Origin: Thermocladium modestius JCM 10088
GTDB lineage: Archaea > Thermoproteota > Thermoprotei > Thermoproteales > Thermocladiaceae
Direction of reading: 5' to 3'
Length of the DNA: 64,000 nucleotides
Assembly (NCBI GenBank): GCA_001315925.1
Contig: BBBF01000001.1
Location: 62,001-126,000 of the forward strand
Positions 1 to 8,516 of the stretch are shown here, in pieces (positions within the stretch are counted from its first letter, which is position 1; every line of letters begins with the position of its first letter). The notes under the pieces are model-generated. The model was not told the DNA's origin. It did no database searches and saw only the letters and a program-made list of their open reading frames with translations. The position numbers and the translations under genes were made by a program.

Positions 1-147
1 AATAATGGTATTCCATCCAACGCCCCCATGCATTGCATTAATGGCTTGCATTCTAAGGCATCGCGAAATCAGAGGCAGGTTGACGCTCTCCTCTGCATCA
101 TCAATCAAATCGACTCGGAATAGATATACCGCGTGCTTCGTTGGCAT
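1..147 (-). CDS. Hypothetical protein, N-terminal part, runs off the left edge
   Basis: An open frame starts at an ATG on the minus strand (147) and stays open to base 1, giving 49 residues beginning MPTKHAVYLFRVDL and ending in a Gly-rich GGVGWNTI stretch. I do not recognise the family. The frame avoids stops and has a reasonable mix of residues, but it is short, and an overlapping plus-strand frame also exists. Its tail contains a C5/G5 run (24-28), one of the few runs of exactly five here. Confidence 0.3.
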   Translation of the reverse strand, partial: MPTKHAVYLFRVDLIDDAEESVNLPLISRCLRMQAINAMHGGVGWNTII

Positions 148-388
148 GATGAAACTTCTCAGCCTTAATGAATTAATTCCATTGTATTTAGGCAGTTATT
201 CATAGCTTATCTCCATTTCCATCAAGTCCTTGCATGGACTGTTTTATGGATGGCAAAGGATAGTGGTCCCCTTCCTTCAGGGTAGGGAGGGAGGTCAAAC
301 GAGAGAAGGTGGTAATTCATGATGCTATTAAACCAGATATATGTCAAATATATGTGCGAGTTGATCATTGAATATATCGTTCAATTAA

Positions 389-805
389 TTACTTCTCATC
401 CTCTATGTTATTTGTTGTGTTTTTATCCATTATTATAATGTATGGTATGGAGTCCACCATTAATACCAGGAGCGGTCCATCCCACATTATGAAATCTATC
501 TTTTTCTTAAAATCCTCCAACAAAGCGTACTTCTTCTTTATATAAGCTATGGCCTCGTTTATTATCAACATTTCTGTGTTTTTGCTTGCCTTATAGTAAA
601 TCCTTGCATTGAATATCTCCTGTCCGCTTGAATTCTTGAATACTATCTCCTTAAATGCCTCATTGGAGGGAAGAGGGTCTTCTCCACTGTAATTCTTGGT
701 CACCGCACTCAAACTCATCAATTCACGCCTAAGCGATGCCAATTCCGTATCTACATATGCTCTCAACTCCTTAGAGTTCCTGAAATGCTTGACGATAACG
801 CGCAT
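389..805 (-). CDS. Hypothetical protein (138 aa)
   Basis: The start is the ATG at 805, chosen because a TATA-like TTTTTTAAAC lies about 26 nt upstream, as expected for a leaderless archaeal gene. The product is soluble and mixed alpha/beta, with a Lys/Glu-rich helical middle and a hydrophobic strand pair near the C-terminus (GPLLVLMVDSIPYIIIMD). There is no signal peptide and no metal or nucleotide motif. I recognise no family. It is transcribed in the same direction as tRNA-Arg but as its own unit. The frame is intact and contains no long G/C run. Confidence 0.6.
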   Translation of the reverse strand: MRVIVKHFRNSKELRAYVDTELASLRRELMSLSAVTKNYSGEDPLPSNEAFKEIVFKNSSGQEIFNARIYYKASKNTEMLIINEAIAYIKKKYALLEDFKKKIDFIMWDGPLLVLMVDSIPYIIIMDKNTTNNIEDEK

Positions 806-989
806 TTACCTGTTCAGTTCTATCAATGTTTAAAAAATTTGCCTATACCCTCAAACTTCCCAATAACGCACCACCACATTCAAACAAGATAATTCATTGA
901 ATGCAAATAATAAAGAATTAACATGAATTATCAAAGGAATGGACCAATCCCAGGCCTAAGGCCAGCTCAATTACGGCATTAATGGTTTT

Positions 990-1069
990 TGGCGGACCCG
1001 GTGGGATTTGAACCCACGACCTACGGCTCCGAAGGCCGCCGCTCTGATTCCATACTGAGCTACGGGTCC
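990..1069 (-). tRNA. tRNA-Arg (anticodon TCG), CCA encoded
   Basis: Read on the minus strand, a 7-bp acceptor stem (GGACCCG with CGGGTCC) closes a full cloverleaf. The anticodon stem GCGGC/GCCGT holds the loop CTTCGGA, so the anticodon is TCG. The T arm has the usual GGTTCAAATCC loop. The body spans 993-1069, discriminator G at 993, and bases 990-992 encode CCA. No intron is visible. It sits alone between two unrelated genes. Confidence 0.95.
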
Positions 1070-1127
1070 AGGAGGTTAGCTTCTGGCTCGTATTAAGTTT
1101 TTCCAGGGCTCCTTCGGCATGGCTGGA

Positions 1128-1685
1128 TCACGGCATGGCCCTCCAATGCTGGATTACTAATGGGAGGGCTCGCCTGAAGTACTCCCTGAAGCTCGGCAGC
1201 TCCATGAGGGGGGGACCAACTATCTCGGGCCGGCACTCCCCCCCTAATTGCTTTATGGCCTTATCCATTATTACGCCGGGCGCCAGAATCAAGAGAAGCA
1301 AGCTTTTAGGGCACTTGCTCCTCACGTAACTGGAGAGAAGCGGCTCCCCACTCTCTATAAAGGATACATCTGGCTTTAGACCTCTTAATGTGAGTGGCTT
1401 ATTGGATCCATGAACAGCTACTAGATCAACTCCCAACTCATTAATGAAATCCACGAAGCCAGGCCACTCCATGAGCGGTGGGACGCCGGACGCGCATGCA
1501 GCCTCCGCCCTCTCATAATCGGCTCCCCCCCTGGCCACGTAGAGCGGAATGCCGTAGCCAGGTTCCAAGCATTGAAATGAGTATTGGATTTTAAGGGACT
1601 CGGCGAAATCCGCCACCGCCCTCAAGTACCGAGGATCCCTCGAACCGTGAAGTATTATCCTAACCGAAGAGGCTGGATAAGCCAC
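1128..1685 (-). CDS. CbiX-like / sirohydrochlorin chelatase-family protein
   Basis: Near the N-terminus the motif ILHGSRDP matches the HGSRDP signature of CbiX/SirB chelatases, which insert Co or Fe into sirohydrochlorin. A second half carries LLLLILAPGVIMDKAI, like the PLFLFPGVH region where CbiX has another metal-site His. Here that position reads PGVIMD, so the usual second His is not obvious and the catalytic role is uncertain. Length (185 aa) suits a two-half chelatase. The first 26 nt overlap the end of the P0 gene, so the true start may be slightly downstream. Three G/C runs each add a Gly-Gly or Pro-Pro pair. Confidence 0.5.
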   Translation of the reverse strand: MAYPASSVRIILHGSRDPRYLRAVADFAESLKIQYSFQCLEPGYGIPLYVARGGADYERAEAACASGVPPLMEWPGFVDFINELGVDLVAVHGSNKPLTLRGLKPDVSFIESGEPLLSSYVRSKCPKSLLLLILAPGVIMDKAIKQLGGECRPEIVGPPLMELPSFREYFRRALPLVIQHWRAMP

Positions 1686-2721
1686 CCAAGGCCTCCTCCT
1701 CTCCCTTTTCCTCCTTCTTCTCCTCCGCCTCCTCCTTCTTCTCCTCAGTCGCTGGGTTCGCCGGCTGGGCTTGTTGCGGAGTTGAGACTTGTATGCCGAG
1801 CTCCGGCGCCTTGCTCGCTATTGCGGATGCCAAAGCATTCGCCTGCGCCTCCGCCTTCGCCAGTATCGGCGCCGCGGATTCTTCCGTGAATATCAACGCA
1901 TTCACAGCCAAGTTAATGGACTCCGCCACGGCCTTCCTTATGTAGACCGGCATCAATTCGGGCAGCGGATAGACGGCATTGACGGCTAGGTTATACGCTT
2001 GAGCGGCGGATGCCTCTATTAGCTTTCTATACTCCTCAGCATTCGGCATCAACTCCTCGCCGCGGATCACATACTTGCCCCCCCTCACTATCGCTGCCTT
2101 GATCCTTATCGACTCGAAGACGGGCTTTATGTTGAGCAGCCTTAATATGTCGGCTAGATCTGCGCTTATCTTATCCCCCCCAGCCTTAGCCACGACCGTA
2201 TCCTTGGCAACCCATATCTTGCCATCCTTGATCTGGGTTGGCACCTTCATCTTGCCGAACCTACTGAGCACCGGACCTGGATTAATGCCGGTATTGCCTG
2301 CGGGAATGGTCAGCTCGAATTGCGCTATGTCGCCATCCTTGGCAAACCTCCTAACTCCGTTTCTAGCAATGAATCTATTCAGCTCAAATGGATTCTCATT
2401 GGTGAACAACAAGCCTATCTCGCCCCCCCTTAAAAGCTGAGCCACTTCATCGCTTACACCACCATATGCCTTTTCCATGGCTATCTTAATCAACGTTCCC
2501 TTGACGACCTTTATCTTGGAGTTACCCCCCCTCAACAAGTATCTATACTCCTTGAGAACCCTATTCGGCAACTCCTTCAAATCTATCAACATGATAGTCT
2601 CATACCTTTGAAGGTCCTCCACCAACTCGTTCAGCGTATCTACCTTATGCTTTGGATACGGCTTGCTCCTAACATATCTATGGCCGCTCACTGCAGTGGA
2701 TGAAGCCATAAAATGACCCAT
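1660..2721 (-). CDS. rpl10: Large ribosomal subunit protein uL10 (P0 stalk protein)
   Basis: This is the stalk base that binds rRNA and carries P1 dimers. The N-terminal domain has KVVKGTLIKIAMEKA and LLFTNENPFEL, typical of archaeal P0. The C-terminus has the Ala-rich helix, the acidic EEKKEEAEEKKEE hinge, and the terminal GGLSSLFG factor-binding tail. At 353 aa it is slightly longer than usual. Several C7 runs (minus-strand G7, for example near 2079, 2176 and 2525) read Arg-Gly-Gly or Ala-Gly-Gly where relatives have one Gly. The start may be the internal ATG of MASSTAV, since an AT-rich box lies just ahead. The L1/L11 genes are not adjacent. Confidence 0.93.
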   Translation of the reverse strand: MGHFMASSTAVSGHRYVRSKPYPKHKVDTLNELVEDLQRYETIMLIDLKELPNRVLKEYRYLLRGGNSKIKVVKGTLIKIAMEKAYGGVSDEVAQLLRGGEIGLLFTNENPFELNRFIARNGVRRFAKDGDIAQFELTIPAGNTGINPGPVLSRFGKMKVPTQIKDGKIWVAKDTVVAKAGGDKISADLADILRLLNIKPVFESIRIKAAIVRGGKYVIRGEELMPNAEEYRKLIEASAAQAYNLAVNAVYPLPELMPVYIRKAVAESINLAVNALIFTEESAAPILAKAEAQANALASAIASKAPELGIQVSTPQQAQPANPATEEKKEEAEEKKEEKGEEEALGGLSSLFG

Positions 2722-2802
2722 AACTTACTCCTAATAAAATTTTCCGCAAAGGCATGCCGAGTAAATGAAGATGAATAGCTCCGTTTTTCATAAGGTAAAA
2801 CC

Positions 2803-2911
2803 GTGTCCAATTTTTGGTAACGCATATATAAATCTTATCCTTGTTGTTTTTCAGGTAAAGGAAAGCAAGTTATTAGTCAAGATAAATTGCGTGTCCAAAA
2901 ATTGGTAACGC
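2803..2911. promoter_or_regulatory. Pair of near-palindromic sites flanking a TATA-like box
   Basis: Two 21-nt sites lie exactly 88 nt apart (2803-2823 and 2891-2911). Both begin GTGTCCAA and end TTGGTAACGC or TTTGGTAACGC. They differ only at three central bases (TTT versus AAA). With its preceding GC the second site reads GCGT-gt-CCAA-aaa-TTGG-ta-ACGC, a near-perfect inverted repeat, as expected for a dimeric repressor. An ATATATAAAT box sits just after the first copy (2824-2833). The nearest gene is P0, reading away on the minus strand. No plus-strand gene is visible before 3949. Confidence 0.5.
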
Positions 2912-3146
2912 AATTATTTGCCATTCTATGATTCTGGAGCATCGTGACCCGTGTCTGCAGCGAAGCGTGGTGGTGACCTTAATCGCGGTTCTCTAACGGT
3001 GGAAAATAATGAAATCGTTTAATTGAAGCATTGAAGCGTTGAAGTTTTTGGTTCACCGGTGTGGGAAGGGGGGGTCATGTCTGGGCCAGTTGGTGGGGGG
3101 GGTCCCTCCATTAGGGGGGGGTTGGGTTTTTGGCATTCTATTTTGT

Positions 3147-3605
3147 CTATGTCATCAATTGCCCTATAGCTGATTTGACGATGGAGTTCAACAGTTCCCA
3201 ATTGGCTCCCACGAGCTCTGAGAATGCCGCCATGTAGATGTTCATGGCTATTGTCATGGATGCCGCGGCAATTCTGCCAAGCTCCGCCGCCGCATGGCAA
3301 TTCCTTCGGAACGCAGCCTCTATCAATGAGCTCCACATCCTCAATAGGGATTGCGCCTCCGTGGGATTTGGCGCAAGCATTAATTCGATGTAGGCTATAT
3401 ATCTCCAGTAGTTGGAATCCAGGGGACCTCTGGCGGCTTTTTTCAATGCTTCCTCAAGAAGACCCTTGCAATCCTCGTTGTCCACCCCAGCGCATGCCTC
3501 ACTTGCCAGCTCGGATGTCTGGCCTTCTATGGCTTTTATCGCGTCGCCTTCTATTTCCAGCCTCAGCTGAGAGGCATTCTCCAGCACGCGTAGCAAGTCC
3601 GCCAT
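3147..3605 (-). CDS. Hypothetical helical protein (about 152 aa)
   Basis: The ATG at 3605 is preferred to the TTG at 3623 because an AATAATATT box is centred about 26 nt upstream. The protein is almost entirely helical, with Leu/Ala heptad-like stretches and few charged clusters. It has four Cys but no CxxC pair. I do not recognise a family. It ends just before a C/G-run-rich spacer (3060-3120) holding one G7 and two G8 tracts within 55 nt. Confidence 0.5.
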   Translation of the reverse strand: MADLLRVLENASQLRLEIEGDAIKAIEGQTSELASEACAGVDNEDCKGLLEEALKKAARGPLDSNYWRYIAYIELMLAPNPTEAQSLLRMWSSLIEAAFRRNCHAAAELGRIAAASMTIAMNIYMAAFSELVGANWELLNSIVKSAIGQLMT

Positions 3606-3948
3606 GCGTTCATAGTTTGTCAATATTATTTCCGTTTTTCCATTATTTCGGCAGCTTGGCTAACCAAGGGTAATTTTTTAAACCCAGCAAGGATCGATCC
3701 TATACTTACGAGGTATGTAGATCTCAGCTTCGCCGCATCATCTATTTTTCAGGGCATTGCAGTGCTCCAGCGGAACTGCATGTCATTATGTTAATCCTGG
3801 ATATCGATTTATCAATAAGATCATCATTACTAGTTATCTATCAGTGTAGATTGATGAGGGGGGGGTGTTCTCCTTAATTATCGCGTAGTAGGGCGTCTGG
3901 GGGGGCGGCGGGATCAATGTTTAAATATAGTATCTATTATAAGGCAAT
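3606..3948. other. Intergenic region with divergent promoters
   Basis: No gene is visible. The left side holds the box for the minus-strand hypothetical gene. The right side holds TTTAAATATA (3920-3929), about 25 nt before the GTG at 3949. A G8 (about 3858) and a G7 (about 3899) lie between. Confidence 0.5.
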
Positions 3949-4719
3949 GTGGATATAGAGGTATTCGTCCATCCAACGTGCTCCACGTGCCATGCCCTGC
4001 TTCAACGGTTGCATAGGTGGGGGGGTCTCATCGATAAGGTGCGCATAATCGATACGTCGAAGGACCCATACGTTGCGATTGAGAAGGGCGTTAGATCTGT
4101 TCCCAGCATCTTCATAAATGGAGAACTGGCATTCGCCGGAGTGATGGATTTCGAGGAAGTCAGGAGCGCGTTGCTGGGAAACGCTCCGATGCGTTCCTCA
4201 TCGCCAAGCGAGAACGAGTTGGTGCAAGCATTCATGCGTGGAGTGCTGGACTCGGTCGCCACAGCATTATGGCTTTACGTCAACGAGGATTGCGGCGCGT
4301 TTCTCAGGGATGGGGGGGCGACGCTTAAGGCAATGATGGGAATAGGCGATGAAGAACTCGGCAAATTCGAGGCCATTGTTCAAGGCATGAATTGCGCCCA
4401 ACTGGTATCCAGCAATGAGGAATCATTCTTAAGGGTAATAAGCACCAACTTCGCTAGGGAGATCTACTGGGTTTTAGGCAAGGTGAGTTGGGCAACCGTA
4501 AAAAGTCTATATTCCAGGGAGGCCGTGGCTCATTGGATGATAGTGAGGAGCGCCTTGGGCAGGGTGGGATTGCGGCCCCATAGGTTGAGCGAGCCGGGCT
4601 TTGCTTCCAAAGTAGATAGGGTATACGAGTATTTGGAGCGGAGATTCGATGAATTGATGGATAAGGTGTCAAAGGAGCAAGATGAGATAGCTAAGGACTG
4701 GTCAATTTTGGCAAGATGA
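3949..4719 (+). CDS. Thioredoxin/glutaredoxin-fold protein with C-terminal helical domain
   Basis: Residues 1-75 form a thioredoxin fold: strand IEVFVHP, redox motif CSTC, then VRSVPSIFINGE with the cis-Pro before the next strand. This is the pattern of glutaredoxin-like thiol oxidoreductases. Residues 90-256 form a separate helical domain I cannot assign. The GTG start at 3949 follows a TATA box by about 25 nt, so the mRNA is probably leaderless. The stop codon overlaps the thrB start (ATGA), implying coupled translation. A G7 run adds a Gly in HRWGGLID just after the redox motif. The natural partner is not evident. Confidence 0.75.
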   Translation: MDIEVFVHPTCSTCHALLQRLHRWGGLIDKVRIIDTSKDPYVAIEKGVRSVPSIFINGELAFAGVMDFEEVRSALLGNAPMRSSSPSENELVQAFMRGVLDSVATALWLYVNEDCGAFLRDGGATLKAMMGIGDEELGKFEAIVQGMNCAQLVSSNEESFLRVISTNFAREIYWVLGKVSWATVKSLYSREAVAHWMIVRSALGRVGLRPHRLSEPGFASKVDRVYEYLERRFDELMDKVSKEQDEIAKDWSILAR

Positions 4720-5676
4720 TCTGCGCTAAATCGCCTGCATCAATGGCTAATTTAGGGCCAGGCTTCGACGTGGTGGCCGTGGCCCTTGATGGACCGTTTG
4801 ACGTGGTGTGCCTGGACCTACGGGAAGAGCCGGGCTTGGATGTAGAGGTAATGGGTCCCCCCCACGCATCCCTGGTCCCGCCTCAAGCATCCGAAAACGT
4901 GATTCACCCAGTGTTGACTGGGGCAGCTAGAATCGCCGGGTATGAGGGGGGGGATTCACGGCTAGTATATGGAAGGGAATCCGGCCTGCCAGCGGTTTGG
5001 GGGGGAGCAGCGGCGCGGATGCCGCGGCGTCGGCTTACCTGGCCGCGCGGCTCTTGGGGGGGCTTGGCTTGAGTGATTGGGAGTTGGCTAGGTTAGCGGC
5101 TTTGGGCGAGGTGAAGGCCGCCGGCTCACCGCACTTGGATAACGTGTCCGCATCCTTATTTGGGGGCTTGGTTTTGATCAACGAAGAATTGAAAAGAATA
5201 GATAAAATGGATTTATGGCGATTTCCCATAGTGGTGGTGACCGTCGGGAGCAAGCCCAGCACGAGTTACATGCGCGAGCTATTGCCGGACAAGGTGGATA
5301 TTAGAAGCGCTGTGGAGAATTTGGCTGGATTAGCATCCCTCATCCACGCTGCCCACGTCAGGGATGTAGTGCTCCTCGGGCGAGCGGTCGGCATAGATCA
5401 CTTAGTAACTCCCCCCCACAGGATAAAGGCCTACCCGCACTTCGCGGGCGCCAGGGACGTCCTGCTGCGGCACGGAGCAATTGGGGGTAGGGCTCAGCGG
5501 CGCTGGGCCCTCGATTTTCGGCATATTCAAGGAGGAGCCGTGCCTGGAATGCATTAGGGATGAGATCGAAGGAGCCAATGTGTTTTTAACGCATCCAAGC
5601 AATTCAGGCACATCGTTAATAGACAAGTCGATCATCGACGATAGTCTCCATACGCGGGGGAGAGGCCCAGCGATGA
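4716..5676 (+). CDS. thrB: Homoserine kinase, reading frame broken twice
   Basis: This GHMP-family kinase phosphorylates homoserine before threonine synthase; a thrC gene lies at 11132-12232. The N-terminus reads AKSPASMANLGPGFDVVAVAL, typical of ThrB. The phosphate loop (SGLPA, then GLGGSSGADAAA) is split near 4995-5003: a G is missing before TTT and a G7 stands where relatives need G4. A second shift at about 5483-5487 (G5, G4 expected) separates the last third, which carries the SGAGPSIFGIF motif. If the G5 at 5656 is also read as G4, the gene ends at the TGA at 5674-5676, just before a hairpin repeat. Left as sequenced, no full kinase is made. Confidence 0.85.
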
Positions 5677-5682
5677 AGCGAC

Positions 5683-5710
5683 GACGAGCCTCGCCCTTTA
5701 GGGCGGGGCA
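5683..5710. repeat. Hairpin repeat, copy A (IS200/IS605 end-like)
   Basis: GACGAGCCTCGCCC, then TTTA, then GGGCGGGGCA forms a stem of about nine pairs with one G-T pair. A near copy stands at 62943-62973 (GACAAGCCTCGCC...GGCGGGG). Both lie just behind a gene's stop. The CTTTAGGGCGGGG core resembles the subterminal hairpins of IS200/IS605-type elements, an inference from memory. It could also act as a terminator. Confidence 0.45.
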
Positions 5711-5734
5711 GTTGTATTTGGAGCTTGGACTAAG

Positions 5735-5744
5735 ATTTATATAA
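5735..5744 (+). promoter_or_regulatory. TATA box for the mtrH-like gene
   Basis: TTTATATAAT is centred about 28 nt before the ATG at 5768. That spacing favours the ATG at 5768 over the earlier one at 5744 and implies a leaderless transcript. Confidence 0.55.
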
Positions 5745-5767
5745 TGTGCTCGGGAGCGGATGAGTTA

Positions 5768-6704
5768 ATGCTTGGAAGACGAAGGAGTTTCAAGGATTCG
5801 CCGCTATTGGTGGGCTCGATCTTTTATCCTAAGGATAAGCTAGTGGTGGATAGGGAGAGGGGGGCGAGTTCAAGAAGGGCGAGGCCGAGGCCTTATTGGG
5901 GGGGAGTACGTAGAACTATGCAGCAGCTATGGGCTGAGGTGCACGATAGATGTGGAGGGAGAGACCGTTGAGGCATTTCAGAAATTCCTGGACTTCGTTG
6001 CGGGCATAGTGCCAAGGGATTGGGTCATAATGGCTGACGCCACTGCCAAGGACTTGAGGCTTGGAGTGGCTTACTGGGCATGGCAGGTAGGCCTCAGCGG
6101 TCGATTGATCATAAATTCCATCGACTATAAATCCACAGTTGATGAGTTGGTTCACTATAGGGATTTCGGGGGGGTGGCGGGTCTCGTGGCGGCGGCATTC
6201 GACGTGGATCCCAATAATAAGGTTAAGGTGGCGGATTCCATAATGGCCAGGTTGAGGGAGGCCGGCTTGGGCGGGATTCCCACGCTCATAGATCTATCCG
6301 TGCTGGACGTGCCGGATATGGCCGCCACGGCCGCATTGATTCCCAGCTTCAAGTCGAGAATAGCTGGAAATTACTTGGTGGGCTTCGCGCCAGCCAACGT
6401 TGTTCCCACGTGGAAGAAGGTCGACGCAGTGTTGAGGTCCCTCAAGGAGAGGGGCGTTGTGGATGACTATGCCCAATTCGTGAAGACGTCCATGCGCGCA
6501 TCAATGGCGGTCGTCTCCGCCATGTTTCCATACATAGACTTCATCTTGTTCGGGCCGTTGAGGGAATCGACCATAATAACCACCAACGTGGCCGCCGTGT
6601 TGACGGGCGACTTCAAGGCGGTGGAGTGGAGGGATGATTCACGAGAGCCCGCGGTCAGCCCAATCGTGCGGTTGCCTCGCCCCCTTCTCCGGCATGATAG
6701 ATGA
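5768..6704 (+). CDS. MtrH-family methyltransferase (tetrahydropterin-dependent), one frameshift
   Basis: MtrH-family proteins move a methyl group between a tetrahydro(methano)pterin and a corrinoid protein. Family features seen are LLVGSIFYPKDKLVVD near the N-terminus, the VIMADATAKDLRLGVAY strand-loop, IINSIDYKSTVDEL, and VGFAPANVVPTW. The run at about 5859-5864 is G6 where the protein needs G4, which shifts the frame (+2). A G7 at about 5898 is in frame. The last bases overlap the corrinoid protein start by 11 nt, so the two are probably co-translated. No other Mtr subunit is visible in the window, so a methanogen-type MtrA-H complex is unlikely here. Confidence 0.8.
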
Positions 6705-7427
6705 TTTGAAGGCGGCACTGAACGAGGCGGAGGCCAACATAGATAATGGAAAAATAATCGCTAAGCAAGAATTACCTGGCTTGGATGACTTGAAGTCCAA
6801 GTTCTCCGTAGCGGTTGGCGATTTAGAGGATGATTCGGTGGAATTGGCGAAGCAGCTCTTGGAGAGGGGGGGAGTCTCTCCGCTGGAGTTGATAGAATTG
6901 ATGAAGAAGGGAATGGATGTTGTGGGCGACAGATACGAGAGAGGCGAGTACTTCGTGAGCGAGTTGGTCATGGCGGGGGGGAGATAGGCGAGGGCGTGGT
7001 TAAGTTAATAGAACCCTTCTTCAAGGAAAATAAATCGGCGGAGCGGGTTAAGGTAGTTATAGGAACCGTGGAGGGGGGGGATATTCATAGCATTGGGAAG
7101 AACATAGTCAAGATGATGTTGATGGCCAATGGCTACGACGTTATAGACCTCGGAGTCGACGTCCCCCCCGCCGAGAAGTTCGTGGAGGAAGCGATAAAGG
7201 AAAACGCACAGGTAATAGGGCTGAGCTCCCTATTAAGCACGTCCGCCATAAATATGAGGAAGGTATTGGAGTTATTGGATAAGCGGGGATTGAGGGGAAA
7301 GATAAAGGTAGTGATAGGAGGCGCGGCGGTCACAGAGGAGTACGCCAAAAAGATAGGCGCTGATGGGTATGCCAAGAACGCGGTGGAAACGGTGAGGCTA
7401 TTGGATAAGTGGTTCAAGGGACAATGA
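6694..7427 (+). CDS. B12-binding corrinoid protein (MtbC/MttC-like), one frameshift
   Basis: This is the methyl-carrier partner of the MtrH-like enzyme. Residues 1-95 form the helical cap domain (LLERGGVSPLELIELMKKGMDVVGDRYERGEYFVSELVMAG). The rest is the cobalamin domain with the DIHSIG signature (D-x-H-x2-G, His as the lower Co ligand), then NIVKMMLMANGYDVIDLGVDV and a C-terminal VIGGAAVTEEYAKKIGADGYAKNA. A G7 at 6974-6980, where G5 restores the frame, inserts a stop between cap and B12 domains. A G8 just before DIHSIG adds one Gly in frame. Length fits the family. No methylamine or methanol methyltransferase is next to it. Confidence 0.85.
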
Positions 7428-7602
7428 ATCGGCCTGCCTCAGCGGGGGGCTTATTCAATCATTCTCCGCACTATCGCGCAATAATTCGTGGGAGTTACTT
7501 CCTATTTTTGCATTAATATAAATGAATTCATCATAATATAATATGTAGGCATTAACCTGGGAAATGCCTTTAGTCATGCATGTTCTCAATTAAGCGATTA
7601 AC

Positions 7603-8240
7603 ATGTCATTCGAAAAGAGGAAGGGCGATCCAACGGCGCTGGGCATATTTGCCTATGGCTTCTCCCTATTTTTCCTTTCAATATATGCAATTGGCTTTTA
7701 TCGCTGGTCCGAGAGCATAGTTATGATATCGCCGGCATTGGTGTTCGGCGGCTTGTTCCTTTTAATAGCGGCGAACTGGGAGTATAATAATGGAAACACG
7801 TTTGGTGCCACGGCATTTGGAACTTACTCAGCATTCTTCTTATCGTTCGGGATAGCCCATATTGGAATATTCGCTTGGGGCTTCTCATCGATTGAGGTGG
7901 CTCACTTCGTTGGCTTGATGGCGGTGGCATTCACGATAATGACATTCATCTACTGGTTGGGCAGCTTCAAGATGAATCTAGCCTCAACTTGACTCTTCTC
8001 TTCTTGCTGCTAACCTTCGCTTTATACGCGGTGCCCTTAACCACGCTAGCCCCCCCATCCATGTCCACGGCAATGGGCACATTCCCAAGCGCGTTGAAGC
8101 CTGCGGGGTATGTAGGATTCCTTGACTCCCTCCTCACTATGTGGGTGGGCGCTGCTACCGTGATAAACGATAGGTGGGAGATGGCTGGGCTAAAAGGCCC
8201 CCCCATTCCGGTATTTCCATTGGGGGGGAAAAAGAAGTAA
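7603..8240 (+). CDS. GPR1/FUN34/YaaH (SatP-like) acetate transporter, one frameshift
   Basis: The start DPTALGIFAYGFSLFFLSIYAIGF matches the NPTPLGL-type signature of the acetate/succinate transporter family. The first frame gives four hydrophobic helices and the second frame about two more, for the six-helix fold. A single C is missing near 7982 (GCCTCAAC where GCCCTCAAC restores the frame), so the protein is cut before helix five. The C-terminus ends in a basic GGKKK tail. Such transporters move acetate across the membrane. Nothing in the neighbourhood clearly supplies or uses it. An AT-rich stretch (7515-7545) upstream could hold the promoter. Confidence 0.75.
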
Positions 8241-8516
8241 GATCCAATCATCCAAGCGCTTTAAATTCGCTTGTTTTCCATGTTTTTCCATGTGAATGTT
8301 TCCTCATGCTTCGGTTAGCGTATAGGTAATGGCATTTATTTCATTGAGGATGTAGCCAACCCATGGATATGTGGAGCTGCGTTTAATATTGAGATAAATG
8401 AGATGCGGAAGAGAGTGGGTAAGGCAGGGGGGGATCTAAGTGGAGAGTCCCCTCATTAGGCTGGTCGGTTCACGGCGCGGTGAGGTTTTTAAATAGAGGG
8501 AATCGACGATTTAATA
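8241..8516 (+). promoter_or_regulatory. Intergenic region ending in the rpo3 promoter
   Basis: No gene is visible in the first 240 nt. TTTTTAAATA at 8486-8495 lies about 26 nt before the GTG start of rpo3, consistent with a leaderless mRNA. A G7 run lies at about 8427. Confidence 0.5.

Noticed and set aside
5-205. Plus-strand open frame of 66 codons
   Set aside because: Overlaps a better minus-strand frame, has no promoter-like box at a suitable distance and no recognisable motif.
4990-5010. Programmed ribosomal frameshifting at G7 tracts
   Set aside because: The needed shift differs between sites (+1, +2, +3, -1) and many tracts are simply in frame, so a single recoding mechanism does not explain them.
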